A DNA stretch of 64,000 bases. It comes from Arsukibacterium perlucidum DSM 18276 (lineage in GTDB: Bacteria; Pseudomonadota; Gammaproteobacteria; Enterobacterales; Alteromonadaceae). Below are positions 27,911 to 35,656 of the stretch, one piece after another. The stretch covers positions 124,001 through 188,000 of the forward strand of contig NZ_KB907701.1 of NCBI RefSeq assembly GCF_000382165.1, written 5' to 3'. A model generated the notes under the pieces. That model was not told the origin of the DNA. It saw only the letters and a list, made by a program, of their open reading frames with translations, and made no database searches. The position numbers and the translations under genes are program-made. How positions within the stretch are numbered: position 1 is the first letter of the stretch; every line of letters starts with the position of its first letter.

Positions 27911-28003
27911 AGCCCTCGGGCTCCTCTTTATAACCGCGGGGCGAAGGTCGACAAATCCGGCTCCCGCAACCAACATCTTAACCAGCAAAGTGCTGGTTTT
28001 TTT
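27911..28003 (+). repeat. tRNA-fMet-derived repeat unit C with terminator
   Basis: A degenerate tRNA body (27911-27972, ending in CCGCAACCA) is followed by a strong hairpin ACCAGCA/TGCTGGT and T6 (27981-28003). It is the first of two nearly identical 105-bp units. Confidence 0.85.
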
Positions 28004-28015
28004 GTGCCTGTTATT

Positions 28016-28108
28016 CGCCCTCGGGCTCCTCTTTATAACCAAAAGGCGAAGGTCGACAAATCCGGCTCCCGCAACCAACATCTTAACCAGCCAAGAGCTG
28101 TTTTTTTT
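28016..28108 (+). repeat. tRNA-fMet-derived repeat unit D with weaker terminator
   Basis: Second 105-bp unit: degenerate tRNA body 28016-28077, then CAGC/GCTG hairpin and T8 (28085-28108). It differs from unit C mainly at CGCGGGG, here CAAAAGG. Confidence 0.85.
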
Positions 28109-28120
28109 GTATCTGTTATT

Positions 28121-28145
28121 CGCCCTCGGGCTCCTCTCTGTAAGC
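28121..28145 (+). repeat. Truncated repeat unit E
   Basis: CGCCCTCGGGCTCCTCT starts a third 105-bp unit exactly in register, then similarity stops. This marks the junction between the tRNA-derived array and the hip remnant. Confidence 0.75.
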
Positions 28146-28151
28146 CATTTA

Positions 28152-28187
28152 TAGGTTTTAATGAAATATTATTCTTAGGTTTTAATG
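28152..28187. repeat. 12-bp direct repeat at the array/hipA junction
   Basis: TAGGTTTTAATG occurs at 28152-28163 and 28176-28187, 12 bp apart. It overlaps the premature end of the hipA stub. Confidence 0.85.
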
Positions 28188-28261
28188 TTGAATTGTTCGG
28201 TGATGGTTGCGATTGGCTTGCCATAAAGCAGGACATTGAGCGTGGAGACACTGCTACTCAT
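28175..28261 (-). pseudogene. Truncated hipA (N-terminal stub)
   Basis: An ATG overlapping the end of the hipB-type gene (ATGAGTAG) opens a 28-codon frame, MSSSVSTLNVLLYGKPIATI and so on, ended by TAA. STLNVLLYGKPIATI is how HipA-family Ser/Thr kinases start, and the 8-bp overlap with hipB is the usual hip arrangement. The remaining about 400 codons are absent: the tRNA-derived repeats begin 30 bp further. The kinase toxin is therefore gone. The identification rests on a short peptide plus position. Confidence 0.65.
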
Positions 28262-28565
28262 CGGTTTCTCCATCTAAGCTGTAGGCTGGTGATACCTGCT
28301 CACTGCCATTTTTATGCTCACTGGCACTTTGAATGATCGACTTAATCGCTGGCACCGATTTTTTTGGCGCAACCAGCAACTCCAGCCCGAGTACTCGCGC
28401 AAGCGCAATCAAACTGGACAGCCTGAGATCAACATTCCCTGATTCAATTTTAGAAATATGACTTTGCGGCACCCCCGAGCGGGCACTCAGCTCTCTCTGA
28501 CTATACCCTTTACGTTCACGTGCTTCGCGCAGGGATGCCAGGATATGTTCTGTTACATAACTCAT
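28254..28565 (-). CDS. HipB-type XRE-family antitoxin/repressor
   Basis: A 103-residue protein with an XRE helix-turn-helix at about residues 10-65 (LREARERKGYSQRELSARSGVPQSHISKIESGNVDLRLSSL), followed by ARVLGLELLVAPKK, as in HipB proteins paired with HipA kinases. HipB represses its own operon and neutralises HipA. Its partner here is reduced to a stub, so it is an orphan. The region upstream is AT-rich (TATATATC, ATATATAT) and could hold its operator. The stretch 28566-28830 contains no gene. Confidence 0.85.
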   Translation of the reverse strand: MSYVTEHILASLREARERKGYSQRELSARSGVPQSHISKIESGNVDLRLSSLIALARVLGLELLVAPKKSVPAIKSIIQSASEHKNGSEQVSPAYSLDGETDE

Positions 28566-28830
28566 GCTTGATTATCTTTTATATATCAAATTTAGAATAA
28601 TATATATTAAAGCGCATCAAGCAGCTAATGCAAACTCAGAATAGAACTTACTTTCTGCAAAAATAGCTTAGGTGCTAACTTTAGAACGCCGGCAAACTTA
28701 GCTTTAGTTACCGCAGCTATGGTTAATAACGTCTGCTGTACTAGAGTTAATAATACTGTTACCAGCTGAATAAAACTTTATCTGTTAAGTTATTTGTCTG
28801 GATGGGTAATTTTTCTATCAAGGATAATGT

Positions 28831-29325
28831 ATGTCTGTAAAACCTGTAATTATCGATGTTCGTGGCGTAGGTGAAGTCAGAGCTAAGCAACTCAAAGACT
28901 TGGGTATCAACTCCGTTGAAGATCTGGCCGCGGCTAAGGAAGCTACATTAATCAGCATTCGTGGCGTTTCACCGCGAATTGCGGCAGAGTTAACTGCCGC
29001 CGCAGCAGCACTTTTGCATACCCCACTTCCCAAACAATTGCCGGTGACCAAGCCGAAAGTGAAGAAAGATAAGAATGCCGGGGCAGCTAAATCAACTAAA
29101 AAAGATCGGCAGAGCGACAAGAAAACCACTAACAAGGCTGCAAAAGCGGTGGCTGAGAAGCTGAGCAAAAAGGCTGAAAAAAAATCCAAAAAAGAAGCCA
29201 AGCAAGAAGCCAAGAATAAAGCCAAGAAAAAAGCCAAGAAAAAAGCCAAGAAAAAAGCCAAGAAAAACAAGGCTGACGGCAAACCAGCCAATAAAGGAAA
29301 AAAAGTGAAAAAAAGTAAGAAATAA
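28831..29325 (+). CDS. Helix-hairpin-helix protein with histone-H1-like lysine/alanine tail
   Basis: A 164-residue protein of two parts. Residues 1-65 form tandem helix-hairpin-helix motifs (VRGVGEVRAKQLKDLGINSVEDLAAA and IRGVSPRIAAELTAAA), which usually bind DNA backbone without sequence preference. Residues 70-164 are almost only Lys, Ala, Glu and Ser, with repeats of KKKA that end as KKAKKNKADGKPANKGKK. This resembles bacterial H1-like proteins (AlgP, Hc1-type tails). A role in nucleoid compaction or DNA bridging is an inference. AAGGA lies before the ATG. Monocistronic. Confidence 0.8.
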   Translation: MSVKPVIIDVRGVGEVRAKQLKDLGINSVEDLAAAKEATLISIRGVSPRIAAELTAAAAALLHTPLPKQLPVTKPKVKKDKNAGAAKSTKKDRQSDKKTTNKAAKAVAEKLSKKAEKKSKKEAKQEAKNKAKKKAKKKAKKKAKKNKADGKPANKGKKVKKSKK

Positions 29326-29462
29326 GAACTTAGAAGTAAGCACTTATACGATAAGACCTGCCTGCCAGTCTTTTATGCTGGTTTTCATTCGGTTTATTGC
29401 TGTTCAATTCAAAAAAACGCGGGTAGTATCAAACAGTGTCTGGTGTAACAGTGGCAAGATAA

Positions 29463-30059
29463 ATGTCTGTTGAAACAATTGACTATTACAACAACAATGC
29501 CGAAAGCTTTGTAACCTCAACCGAACAACTGGATATGTCGGCACTTTATGCCGAGTTTTTACCCCGTGTTATTGCCGGTGGGCATATTCTGGATGCAGGT
29601 TGCGGCAGTGGCCGCGATGCCTGGCACTTTAAACAACAAGGCTTTACCGTCAGCGCTTTTGACGCCAGCAATGAAATGGCCAATATTGCCAGCCAGCGTT
29701 TGGGCCAGCCTGTGCAGACACTCACTTTTGAGCAACTGAACGAACAAAACAAATACGATGGGATCTGGTGCTGCGCCAGCCTGCTGCATGTTGCCAGACA
29801 ACAATTACCAGCAGTATTTACCCGCTTGCAACAAGCAATGAAACCCGGCGCTGTGCTGTACCTGTCGTTTAAATACGGCGACGGCGAAAGGGAAGTAAAT
29901 GGCAGGCGTTTTACCGACATGAATGAAGTACAACTGGCTGCAGTGCTTAGCGATGTTGCAGGGTTAATTCTCAACAAAGTCTGGCTAACAAAGGATCAAC
30001 GTAAAGAACGTAGCGATGAAACTTGGTTAAATGCCCTTATGTCAAAGGATACCGAATAA
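29463..30059 (+). CDS. Class I SAM-dependent methyltransferase
   Basis: A 198-residue methyltransferase with motif I ILDAGCGSGRDAWHF near residue 42, a motif II acidic residue in FTVSAFDAS and later YDGIWCCASLLHV and GAVLYLSFKYG. It is similar to TehB/Methyltransf_25 proteins that act on small molecules or proteins; it has no DNA-methylase (D/N)PPY motif. It ends 2 bp before the HNH gene, so the two form an operon. Its substrate cannot be inferred. Confidence 0.85.
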   Translation: MSVETIDYYNNNAESFVTSTEQLDMSALYAEFLPRVIAGGHILDAGCGSGRDAWHFKQQGFTVSAFDASNEMANIASQRLGQPVQTLTFEQLNEQNKYDGIWCCASLLHVARQQLPAVFTRLQQAMKPGAVLYLSFKYGDGEREVNGRRFTDMNEVQLAAVLSDVAGLILNKVWLTKDQRKERSDETWLNALMSKDTE

Positions 30060-30061
30060 CC

Positions 30062-31594
30062 ATGTCCGGGATGCAGCAACAGCTGGATTTTATTGCTTAT
30101 ATTCAGCGCATGCTGAATGAAGGTGACTTTAGCGCTACCTATAAGTTTGCCCTATTGCATGCTATTGCCGACGTCTGCGTCGAACGGCCACTGCAGCAAC
30201 CAGATAGCGAACTGGTGATCATGTTAGATGATTTAGTGGATAAATTTATCCTGCTGTACTGGCACCACGCCATGCCTTTTGCCGCAGGCTCCAACGGCAA
30301 TGCAGCGCTGCTTAAGCAAAACACTGGTAAGCAATCTAAAGTGATTAGCGTATTGTACGAGTGTCAGCAAAATGATATTCGCAATATCCGCCAGTTAAAA
30401 CAAAGCCAATACTGGCCTGCCATTTACCGCGCTACGCTGGCAACACTTAAAGATGGCCCGCTATGGCGCTTGCAGATTTTGTCAAAACAAGCAGAGTGTT
30501 TTTTATACCCACATACCAATAGCAGCAAATTTATTAAGTTGAACTCAGGTATCGCTTATTCGTTCCGCCGTTTTTATGATTTGGTGGTATATCTGGCAAA
30601 AAATGCCTGGCTGCAGAAAATTCAAAGCATTAAAGACAACCAACAACTAATAGGCCCGCAAAGCCAGTTACAACAGTTCTTATTTGGCGTTGATCGCAAT
30701 GCACTGAATAAAGCGCGGCCAGTGCTAATTGAAATTCAGCGTGGTCAATGCTTTTACTGCAATAAACCGCTAAACAATAACACTGCCGATGTTGATCACT
30801 TTATTCCTTTCGCCCGCTACTCCACCGACCTTGGCCACAATTTTGTCGCGGCACACAGCGTTTGTAACAATAGTAAGCGGGATTATCTGGCGGCACAGCG
30901 ACACCGAGACAACTGGCAGCAGCAAAACCTGATAGCGCACTCTGCTGTACTGAACTCAGAGCTTGCACCTTACTTTTACTGTGATGCAGAAAAATCACGT
31001 GCAGTCAGTGACTGGGCATACAGTGTTGCTCAGGTAAATGGTGCTAAATTATGGCTAAGTAAAGATGAGTTTGTGTACGCTGATGAATCAACAACTAGCG
31101 TAGCAGTAAAACCGTTAATACTGCCGGTTAGTGCCGTTGCCGCCAACGACCAAACCACAACCGAACAGGCCGACGACAACCTGCTGTTAGCGTACTTTCC
31201 TGATATTAAGATTGCCTGCGGCCATTTTAGAACCGGTGATGCCAGCAGTGCAGAACAAGTTGCAGCCCCGAGTGGCTTTGGCACCCTCAATCCGAAAAAG
31301 CACTTCTTAGCCCACGCCAGCGGCAACTCGATGAACGGTGGAAAAACCCCGATATTAGACGGCCAACTGCTGTTGCTTGAGTTGATTAGCCCAACCAGCG
31401 CCGGTTCACTACAAAATTGTACTGTCGCAATAGAACGCCAGGATGAAAGCGGTGACAATCAATATCTACTGCGTGATGTGAAAAAAATCGCTGATGGGCA
31501 ATATCTGTTGATCGCCAAAAACCCAGATTATCCGCCTCTGACAGCCGATGAAACCATGCGAACTTTCGCCAGATTAAAAAGTGTAGTTGGATAA
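30062..31594 (+). CDS. HNH endonuclease fused to an S24/LexA-like domain
   Basis: A 510-residue protein. The N-terminal 220 residues (LDFIAYIQRMLNEGDFSATYKFALLHAIADV) are helical, of unknown function. An HNH nuclease domain covers about 228-275: zinc cysteines in CFYCNKPL (230, 233) and C268, the catalytic VDHFIPF (His246) and HNF (Asn260). The C-terminal part (about 375-510) resembles S24/LexA peptidases: HASGNSMNGG gives Ser423, and LLRDVKKI shows Arg where the catalytic Lys is expected. Starts 2 bp after the methyltransferase. The ATG at 30062 is preferred over an in-frame upstream start inside the methyltransferase gene. Confidence 0.82.
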   Translation: MSGMQQQLDFIAYIQRMLNEGDFSATYKFALLHAIADVCVERPLQQPDSELVIMLDDLVDKFILLYWHHAMPFAAGSNGNAALLKQNTGKQSKVISVLYECQQNDIRNIRQLKQSQYWPAIYRATLATLKDGPLWRLQILSKQAECFLYPHTNSSKFIKLNSGIAYSFRRFYDLVVYLAKNAWLQKIQSIKDNQQLIGPQSQLQQFLFGVDRNALNKARPVLIEIQRGQCFYCNKPLNNNTADVDHFIPFARYSTDLGHNFVAAHSVCNNSKRDYLAAQRHRDNWQQQNLIAHSAVLNSELAPYFYCDAEKSRAVSDWAYSVAQVNGAKLWLSKDEFVYADESTTSVAVKPLILPVSAVAANDQTTTEQADDNLLLAYFPDIKIACGHFRTGDASSAEQVAAPSGFGTLNPKKHFLAHASGNSMNGGKTPILDGQLLLLELISPTSAGSLQNCTVAIERQDESGDNQYLLRDVKKIADGQYLLIAKNPDYPPLTADETMRTFARLKSVVG

Positions 31595-31767
31595 TAGAGG
31601 ATTTATAGCAAGCATGATTATTTGAATGAGCAGAAAAGGGCTTTGGATAAATTATCAAACCACAATCGAATGATCGACATCGTTAAATGAAGACCCGCTT
31701 TTAGGCGGGCTAAACATTTATGCAACCAGTGAAGGAAATATTTTAGCCGGTGATTATTAATCCAAGT

Positions 31768-31827
31768 AGATAGCCAGAATGCTTCCCAAATTTCATCGAC
31801 CTGATTCTTAATTTTACCTGCTAGCAT
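31768..31827 (-). pseudogene. hsdM 5' remnant (type I restriction methylase)
   Basis: MLAGKIKNQVDEIWEAFW is a typical start of type I restriction-modification HsdM proteins (…GxIKxQIDxIWxxFWxGGISNP). After WLS the similarity fades within a few codons (TWINNH could be a decayed GGISNP) and the frame ends at 31618 with unrelated residues. No other hsd gene is present. Only this stub remains of a lost system. The surrounding 31595-31854 holds no intact gene; a hairpin (CCCGC/GCGGG) lies at about 31686. Confidence 0.55.
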
Positions 31828-31854
31828 CTACTGATTTGCCCTAATAAATAATGG

Positions 31855-32571
31855 TTATTTTTTCTCTATTGCAGTGCGTTCAAACATCTTATTAATGATG
31901 ATGGAAATATTTACAAAGCTGAGCGATACCTGATTGTGTAGCATTGTACTGCCATGTGAGTGAATATTTCTGATTTTTGGCAGTGTTTCGCATAAAACCT
32001 TTACGTAATCCAGTTCAATATCAAAGGCGCTTTCGTCTATTTCACTCTCATCCCACAGGTATTCGCCAAGTCCATGCTCATCAATTTCTTCTGACGTTTT
32101 AAAAAGATAAGCTTCCACTGCAGCTATTCTGTTGCGTTGTTGCCAGGTGGGGAAGTCTTCATTTTTAATCAGCTGGTGTTGGGCTAAATACTCCAGATAC
32201 AGCCTTAAGCCTTTGGTGAAATGTACGCCACTTGCTTTAAGTTCTTTTTGAAAAGCAGCCAGCGTTTTATCGCCTATGCATTCCCGAAGCGCCAGCTCTA
32301 ATGTAGTGAGCACCTGGCTTTCAGCCACTACGTAAAAGCGATACACGTAGAATGAATGTATAAACAGATTTCTAGCGGTGTCAAATTGAACTCTAATATC
32401 TTCCGGCACAAAGTTGTTAAGGCTGCACTGCGAAATCCGGGCATAAAGCACTTCTAGCGACGTTACACCAAAATGGAAATTACGCTGGTCCGGCGCCAGC
32501 ACATTCACTGGAGTGCGTAGTTCATCTGCCGGGTAAATAGGAGCATTACTGTTTAACTTATCCATGTTCAT
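31855..32571 (-). CDS. Uncharacterised protein with HEPN-like RxxxxH motif
   Basis: 238 residues, predicted helical and soluble. Near the C-terminus LPKIRNIHSHGSTMLHNQ contains R-x4-H (Arg201, His206), the form seen in HEPN ribonucleases, within a helix-turn setting common to HEPN domains. The rest (LELALRECIGDKTLAAFQKELK, GLRLYLEYLAQHQLI) is not recognised. HEPN proteins often serve as RNases in toxin-antitoxin or phage defence, but this one could be a non-catalytic relative. The start may be M1 or M3; the ribosome binding site is weak. Confidence 0.6.
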   Translation of the reverse strand: MNMDKLNSNAPIYPADELRTPVNVLAPDQRNFHFGVTSLEVLYARISQCSLNNFVPEDIRVQFDTARNLFIHSFYVYRFYVVAESQVLTTLELALRECIGDKTLAAFQKELKASGVHFTKGLRLYLEYLAQHQLIKNEDFPTWQQRNRIAAVEAYLFKTSEEIDEHGLGEYLWDESEIDESAFDIELDYVKVLCETLPKIRNIHSHGSTMLHNQVSLSFVNISIIINKMFERTAIEKK

Positions 32572-32678
32572 ACTTTAATTCTGTTCACTGACATCTCCAG
32601 AATATACTCAGTAATCCTGAGAACAGCGGGTTTGAGCTTATCAATTTGCTACCATTTATTTATATCAATCTCTTAAAA

Positions 32679-33506
32679 CTACGCTGCTTTAGTGCCACGA
32701 CAAGCAGGATACCTTGAGCAACCAAAAAACTGGTTTCCAGCATTAGGACCTTTTTTAGCGGTACGTAGTACCATGTCGCTACTACACACAGGGCATTGTA
32801 TTGTAGGAGCAACTGAGCTAATTACCGGCATGTCTTGCGCTGCGTAGCGCCCTTTTATTGAACTAATTAATAGCCTGCCATCGATCAGCTGAATATTTTT
32901 ACCATTAGCAAAAGCCTGAGCATCATCAGTAAATTGGCCTGAGGTAACCACAAAGGCGCCCGCCGCATGCTTGGCCATCATGACACCATACAGCTCTCGA
33001 ACCACATTAACCGGCACTTTGCTGGCTTTCCAATGTTTGCATTGCACCAGATAGGTTTTAGAATCATCTGCGGTAAGATGTAAATCGACACCGCCGTCGG
33101 CACCCTCTGCCGTTTCGTTAACTTTATAGCCCTTTTCACGAAAAAACTGCCCTACCAACATTTCAAACTCACGCCAGCTTATCGCCGCAAGCGAATCTTG
33201 CTGTGGTGCAGAGTCGTATCGGACATTATTAAACAGCGATACCCGTTTAGCTTTTGCCTTGAGTGATGTCACAGCGCCAAAGACAAAAATTACTGGCAGT
33301 ACATACCGCCCCCAGTAAGTAAAGTAATAGACCAAAGAACCGGTGACATGTGCCATTGGCTTTTGAGGATCAATTACTGGCATTACCGCCAGGCTATCCA
33401 GATAAAAATAAAACCCAATTGCCATGGAAATACTAAGCCACCACGGCAGGAAACTGGCGATGTCATAAAGATCATCTATCAAGCTGGATTTACGACGGCT
33501 GGCCAT
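32679..33506 (-). CDS. Membrane-anchored Mrr-type restriction endonuclease with zinc ribbon
   Basis: 275 residues. Two hydrophobic segments (about 16-38 and 56-81) anchor the N-terminus. A Mrr-type PD-(D/E)xK nuclease domain follows (about 105-215): WREFEMLVGQFFREKGYKV, GADGGVDL with Asp141, and VQCKHWK with Gln155 and Lys157. The C-terminus has a topoisomerase-type zinc ribbon (CPVC, C263, C269). Such proteins are widespread and implicated in restriction of modified or foreign DNA; the exact target is unknown. GGTAATAAATA precedes the ATG. It stands alone on the minus strand. Confidence 0.85.
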   Translation of the reverse strand: MASRRKSSLIDDLYDIASFLPWWLSISMAIGFYFYLDSLAVMPVIDPQKPMAHVTGSLVYYFTYWGRYVLPVIFVFGAVTSLKAKAKRVSLFNNVRYDSAPQQDSLAAISWREFEMLVGQFFREKGYKVNETAEGADGGVDLHLTADDSKTYLVQCKHWKASKVPVNVVRELYGVMMAKHAAGAFVVTSGQFTDDAQAFANGKNIQLIDGRLLISSIKGRYAAQDMPVISSVAPTIQCPVCSSDMVLRTAKKGPNAGNQFFGCSRYPACRGTKAA

Positions 33507-33695
33507 TATTTATTACCAAAAATTAGGATTTGAAACTTTAAAGGTAAGACTAAAGCAACATAAGCTAATACAGCAATTTTTTCCTTATCTTTCAAATGAG
33601 TTATCCTTAACCAACTACTACATTTTGTCCCGACTTTAGAACAGCTTGCGATAGTTTGCAATATCTATTCATTCGCTATGATTTTGATTGCTGCT

Positions 33696-34010
33696 TTATT
33701 CCCGAAACCGATTAAACGCCGGCTCATCAAAGTAATCATAATCACCCAATTTCAACGCCTGTTGGCGGCGGGCCTGTTCGCTGGGTTTGCGTTCGGCTAT
33801 GCTGACCCCAAACACTTCCAGGTGAACCTGTTCCATTAGTTGCTGCACTTCCTGCCGGCCGCATATTTCAAGTAGCTCGCCAGCGTGGATAAAACCCTGA
33901 GCGCGTAGCCTCTGTTCAGAATTGTCTTTGCCGGCCTTACTGACTAAAAAAATATCTGCAAACTGCTGGCGTAAATTGATTAAAAACAGCTCGTGTTGTG
34001 CGTAGTTCAT
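33696..34010 (-). CDS. Hypothetical protein (104 residues)
   Basis: A small charged soluble protein with a strong GGAGGG ribosome binding site 6 bases before the ATG, which supports its reality. The middle ELLEICGRQEVQQLMEQVHLEVFGVSIAERKP looks helical. No family recognised. It is divergent from the BrxR/CapW-like gene, across a 319-bp region that holds an inverted repeat. Confidence 0.6.
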   Translation of the reverse strand: MNYAQHELFLINLRQQFADIFLVSKAGKDNSEQRLRAQGFIHAGELLEICGRQEVQQLMEQVHLEVFGVSIAERKPSEQARRQQALKLGDYDYFDEPAFNRFRE

Positions 34011-34104
34011 TGCTATCCCTCCGGCCTTTGAGTAATTGGCATCCCTGCCAGCTTGTCCTTGTTACATCCTGTTGGCCGCATCCTGCAGCCTTGTCCATTT
34101 ACTA

Positions 34105-34121
34105 TGTCACTGATAGCGACA
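34105..34121. promoter_or_regulatory. Candidate operator between the 104-residue gene and the WYL repressor
   Basis: TGTCACT-GAT-AGCGACA is an inverted repeat with one mismatch between 7-bp arms. It lies in the only gene-free part (34011-34329) between the divergent genes. Binding by the adjacent BrxR/CapW-like protein is an inference; nothing else was recognised in this stretch. Confidence 0.35.
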
Positions 34122-34329
34122 TGTCATCCCTTGCTGCCCATCTTAGGCAGTTTCCAAATTCACGCCATACTGTTTACTTGCCCAGTGTACGTTTATCAGG
34201 CAGGTTAGTGTTCAGGCTTGGCTATCGTTGTTTCACTAGTCAGCGCTTTGCGTTAGATTTGTGGTTAGCTACTTAAAAATTGAAGCGGCAGATACGAACG
34301 CTTTGCATACAGATATCAGGATCCGGCTT

Positions 34330-35220
34330 ATGAAGAACATGGACAATAGTGGCGCAGCAGTAACTGCAGGCTGGCCAATTCGCTGGGAGCTGTTAATGCG
34401 CTACCGGCTGATTGAAATAGTAGCATTGTGGGAAGGTCGTTTAACCACCAACCATTTATGCAACAGCTTTGGTATTGCCCGCCAGCAGGCGTCCAAAGAC
34501 ATTAATGCTTATTTGCGCGATGTGGCACCGGGTAATCTGGAGTATGACGGTAAGCTTAAAGGCTATAAGCCCGCAACTGATTTTACTCCCAGGCTAACCA
34601 GTGGCCTGGCCGATGAATACTTACATGCCTTAGCCAGCATTAAAGATTTTGGCCACACCTTCAGCCAGCTTGATTTAGGCTTTGCCCATACTGAAATGCT
34701 GACACCACCGCTTAGGCAGGTTAATCCGGACATTTTACGCGCCCTGGTGCAAGCAGCGCGCGATGGCAAAAAGATCGATATGGGTTATGTGTCGCTTACC
34801 TCACCCGATGAAGAAAGCCGGATTATTGCCCCGCACACCCTGGTATGTACCCCACTGCGCTGGCATGTGCGCGCTTACTGCGAAAAGAACCGCGAGTATC
34901 GCGATTTTGTGTTAAGCCGCTTTCGTGGCATTAATGGCCTTGAGGGCGATGCCGATATGACAAAAGCGCAGGATGAGCGCTGGCACAGCAAAGTGGATAT
35001 CGTACTGGTACCCGACTCCCGCTTATCAGACTACCAAAAGGCGATTATTGCCGAAGATTACAATATGACTGCCGGCAAAAGGGTTATTTCAGTGCGCTCT
35101 GCGCTGGTGCCCTATGCGGTGCAGGCACTTAACCTGGACTTAGCCAAAATAGAAGCGCGGCCGGAGGCGCAGCAAATTATGGTGGCCAACCTGGATGAAG
35201 TTAAACGGCATGCGTTTTAA
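34330..35220 (+). CDS. WYL-domain repressor of BrxR/CapW type
   Basis: 296 residues with an N-terminal winged helix (about 15-75; IVALWEGRLTTNHLCNSFGIARQQASKDINAYL), a WYL domain (about 135-205; DMGYVSLTSPDEESRIIAPHTLVCTPLRWHVRAYCEKNREYRDFVLSRF) and a C-terminal dimerisation part. This order and the HTLV…RWHVRAYC…FRDFVLSR pattern match BrxR/CapW regulators that control BREX, CBASS and other defence loci. The ATG at 34330 follows AGGATCC; the frame extends to 34261 without support. No BREX or CBASS genes are visible beside it. Confidence 0.85.
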   Translation: MKNMDNSGAAVTAGWPIRWELLMRYRLIEIVALWEGRLTTNHLCNSFGIARQQASKDINAYLRDVAPGNLEYDGKLKGYKPATDFTPRLTSGLADEYLHALASIKDFGHTFSQLDLGFAHTEMLTPPLRQVNPDILRALVQAARDGKKIDMGYVSLTSPDEESRIIAPHTLVCTPLRWHVRAYCEKNREYRDFVLSRFRGINGLEGDADMTKAQDERWHSKVDIVLVPDSRLSDYQKAIIAEDYNMTAGKRVISVRSALVPYAVQALNLDLAKIEARPEAQQIMVANLDEVKRHAF

Positions 35221-35272
35221 CGTTGTTGGCTGTAAAAACGTTGCTAGCTGTAAAAACGTTGCTAGCTGTAAA
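35219..35272. repeat. Three 18-bp tandem repeats
   Basis: Unit AACGTTGCTAGCTGTAAA; copies 2 and 3 are identical and copy 1 differs at two positions. The first copy begins in the WYL stop codon. Confidence 0.93.
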
Positions 35273-35377
35273 GATATGCACATTTAAGATACAGGTTAAA
35301 TTTTGCGCCGGCGATTAAGGCTTTTAAATAACTGGCCGACAACCTAAGCTCAGGCAATACAACAAGGAGCCGGCGCC

Positions 35378-35656
35378 ATGAACCAGACAAGCACCACTAA
35401 TGTGACTGAACATCAAACCAATGAACTGCGCTATTTGCACAAAGTAATGCAAGCCATTCAGATCTTAGGTGAGCAGCCCAACTTGTATGTCGTGGCCTAT
35501 GGCAAAATATGGCGCTACGCCGACTTACTGCATATCGCCGTGCGCTACGCCGAGCTGGCCGAGTTACACGGCTTTGACACCAGCCCATTTAAAAATTGGT
35601 TCAGCCGCGACCAGGCCGTGTTTCAGCAGCATGGCATAGTGCTGAAGGTCAGCTGA
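35378..35656 (+). CDS. Hypothetical protein (92 residues)
   Basis: A small soluble protein with an excellent AAGGAG ribosome binding site 8 bases before its ATG. LRYLHKVMQAIQILGEQPNLYVVAYGKIWRYADLLHIAVRYAELAELHG suggests helices with several aromatic residues. No family recognised. It follows the WYL gene on the same strand and is bracketed by two different tandem-repeat blocks, the second of which begins within its last codons. Confidence 0.65.
   Translation: MNQTSTTNVTEHQTNELRYLHKVMQAIQILGEQPNLYVVAYGKIWRYADLLHIAVRYAELAELHGFDTSPFKNWFSRDQAVFQQHGIVLKVS

Noticed and set aside
27863-28251. Minus-strand open frames with repeated peptide MLVAGAGFVDLR…VIKRSPRA
   Set aside because: They are read out of the 105-bp tRNA-derived repeats (35 codons per unit), have no ribosome binding site and run antisense to tRNA fragments.
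28175-28565. Complete HipBA toxin-antitoxin module
   Set aside because: Only 28 codons of hipA remain, so no functional toxin is encoded here.
28818-29291. Phe/Leu-rich minus-strand frame opposite the lysine-rich gene
   Set aside because: Lysine codons (AAA/AAG) read backwards give Phe/Leu runs; no ribosome binding site or family.
33998-34276. 92-codon plus-strand frame before the BrxR/CapW-like gene
   Set aside because: It covers the divergent promoter region, overlaps the start of the 104-residue gene and has no ribosome binding site or domain.
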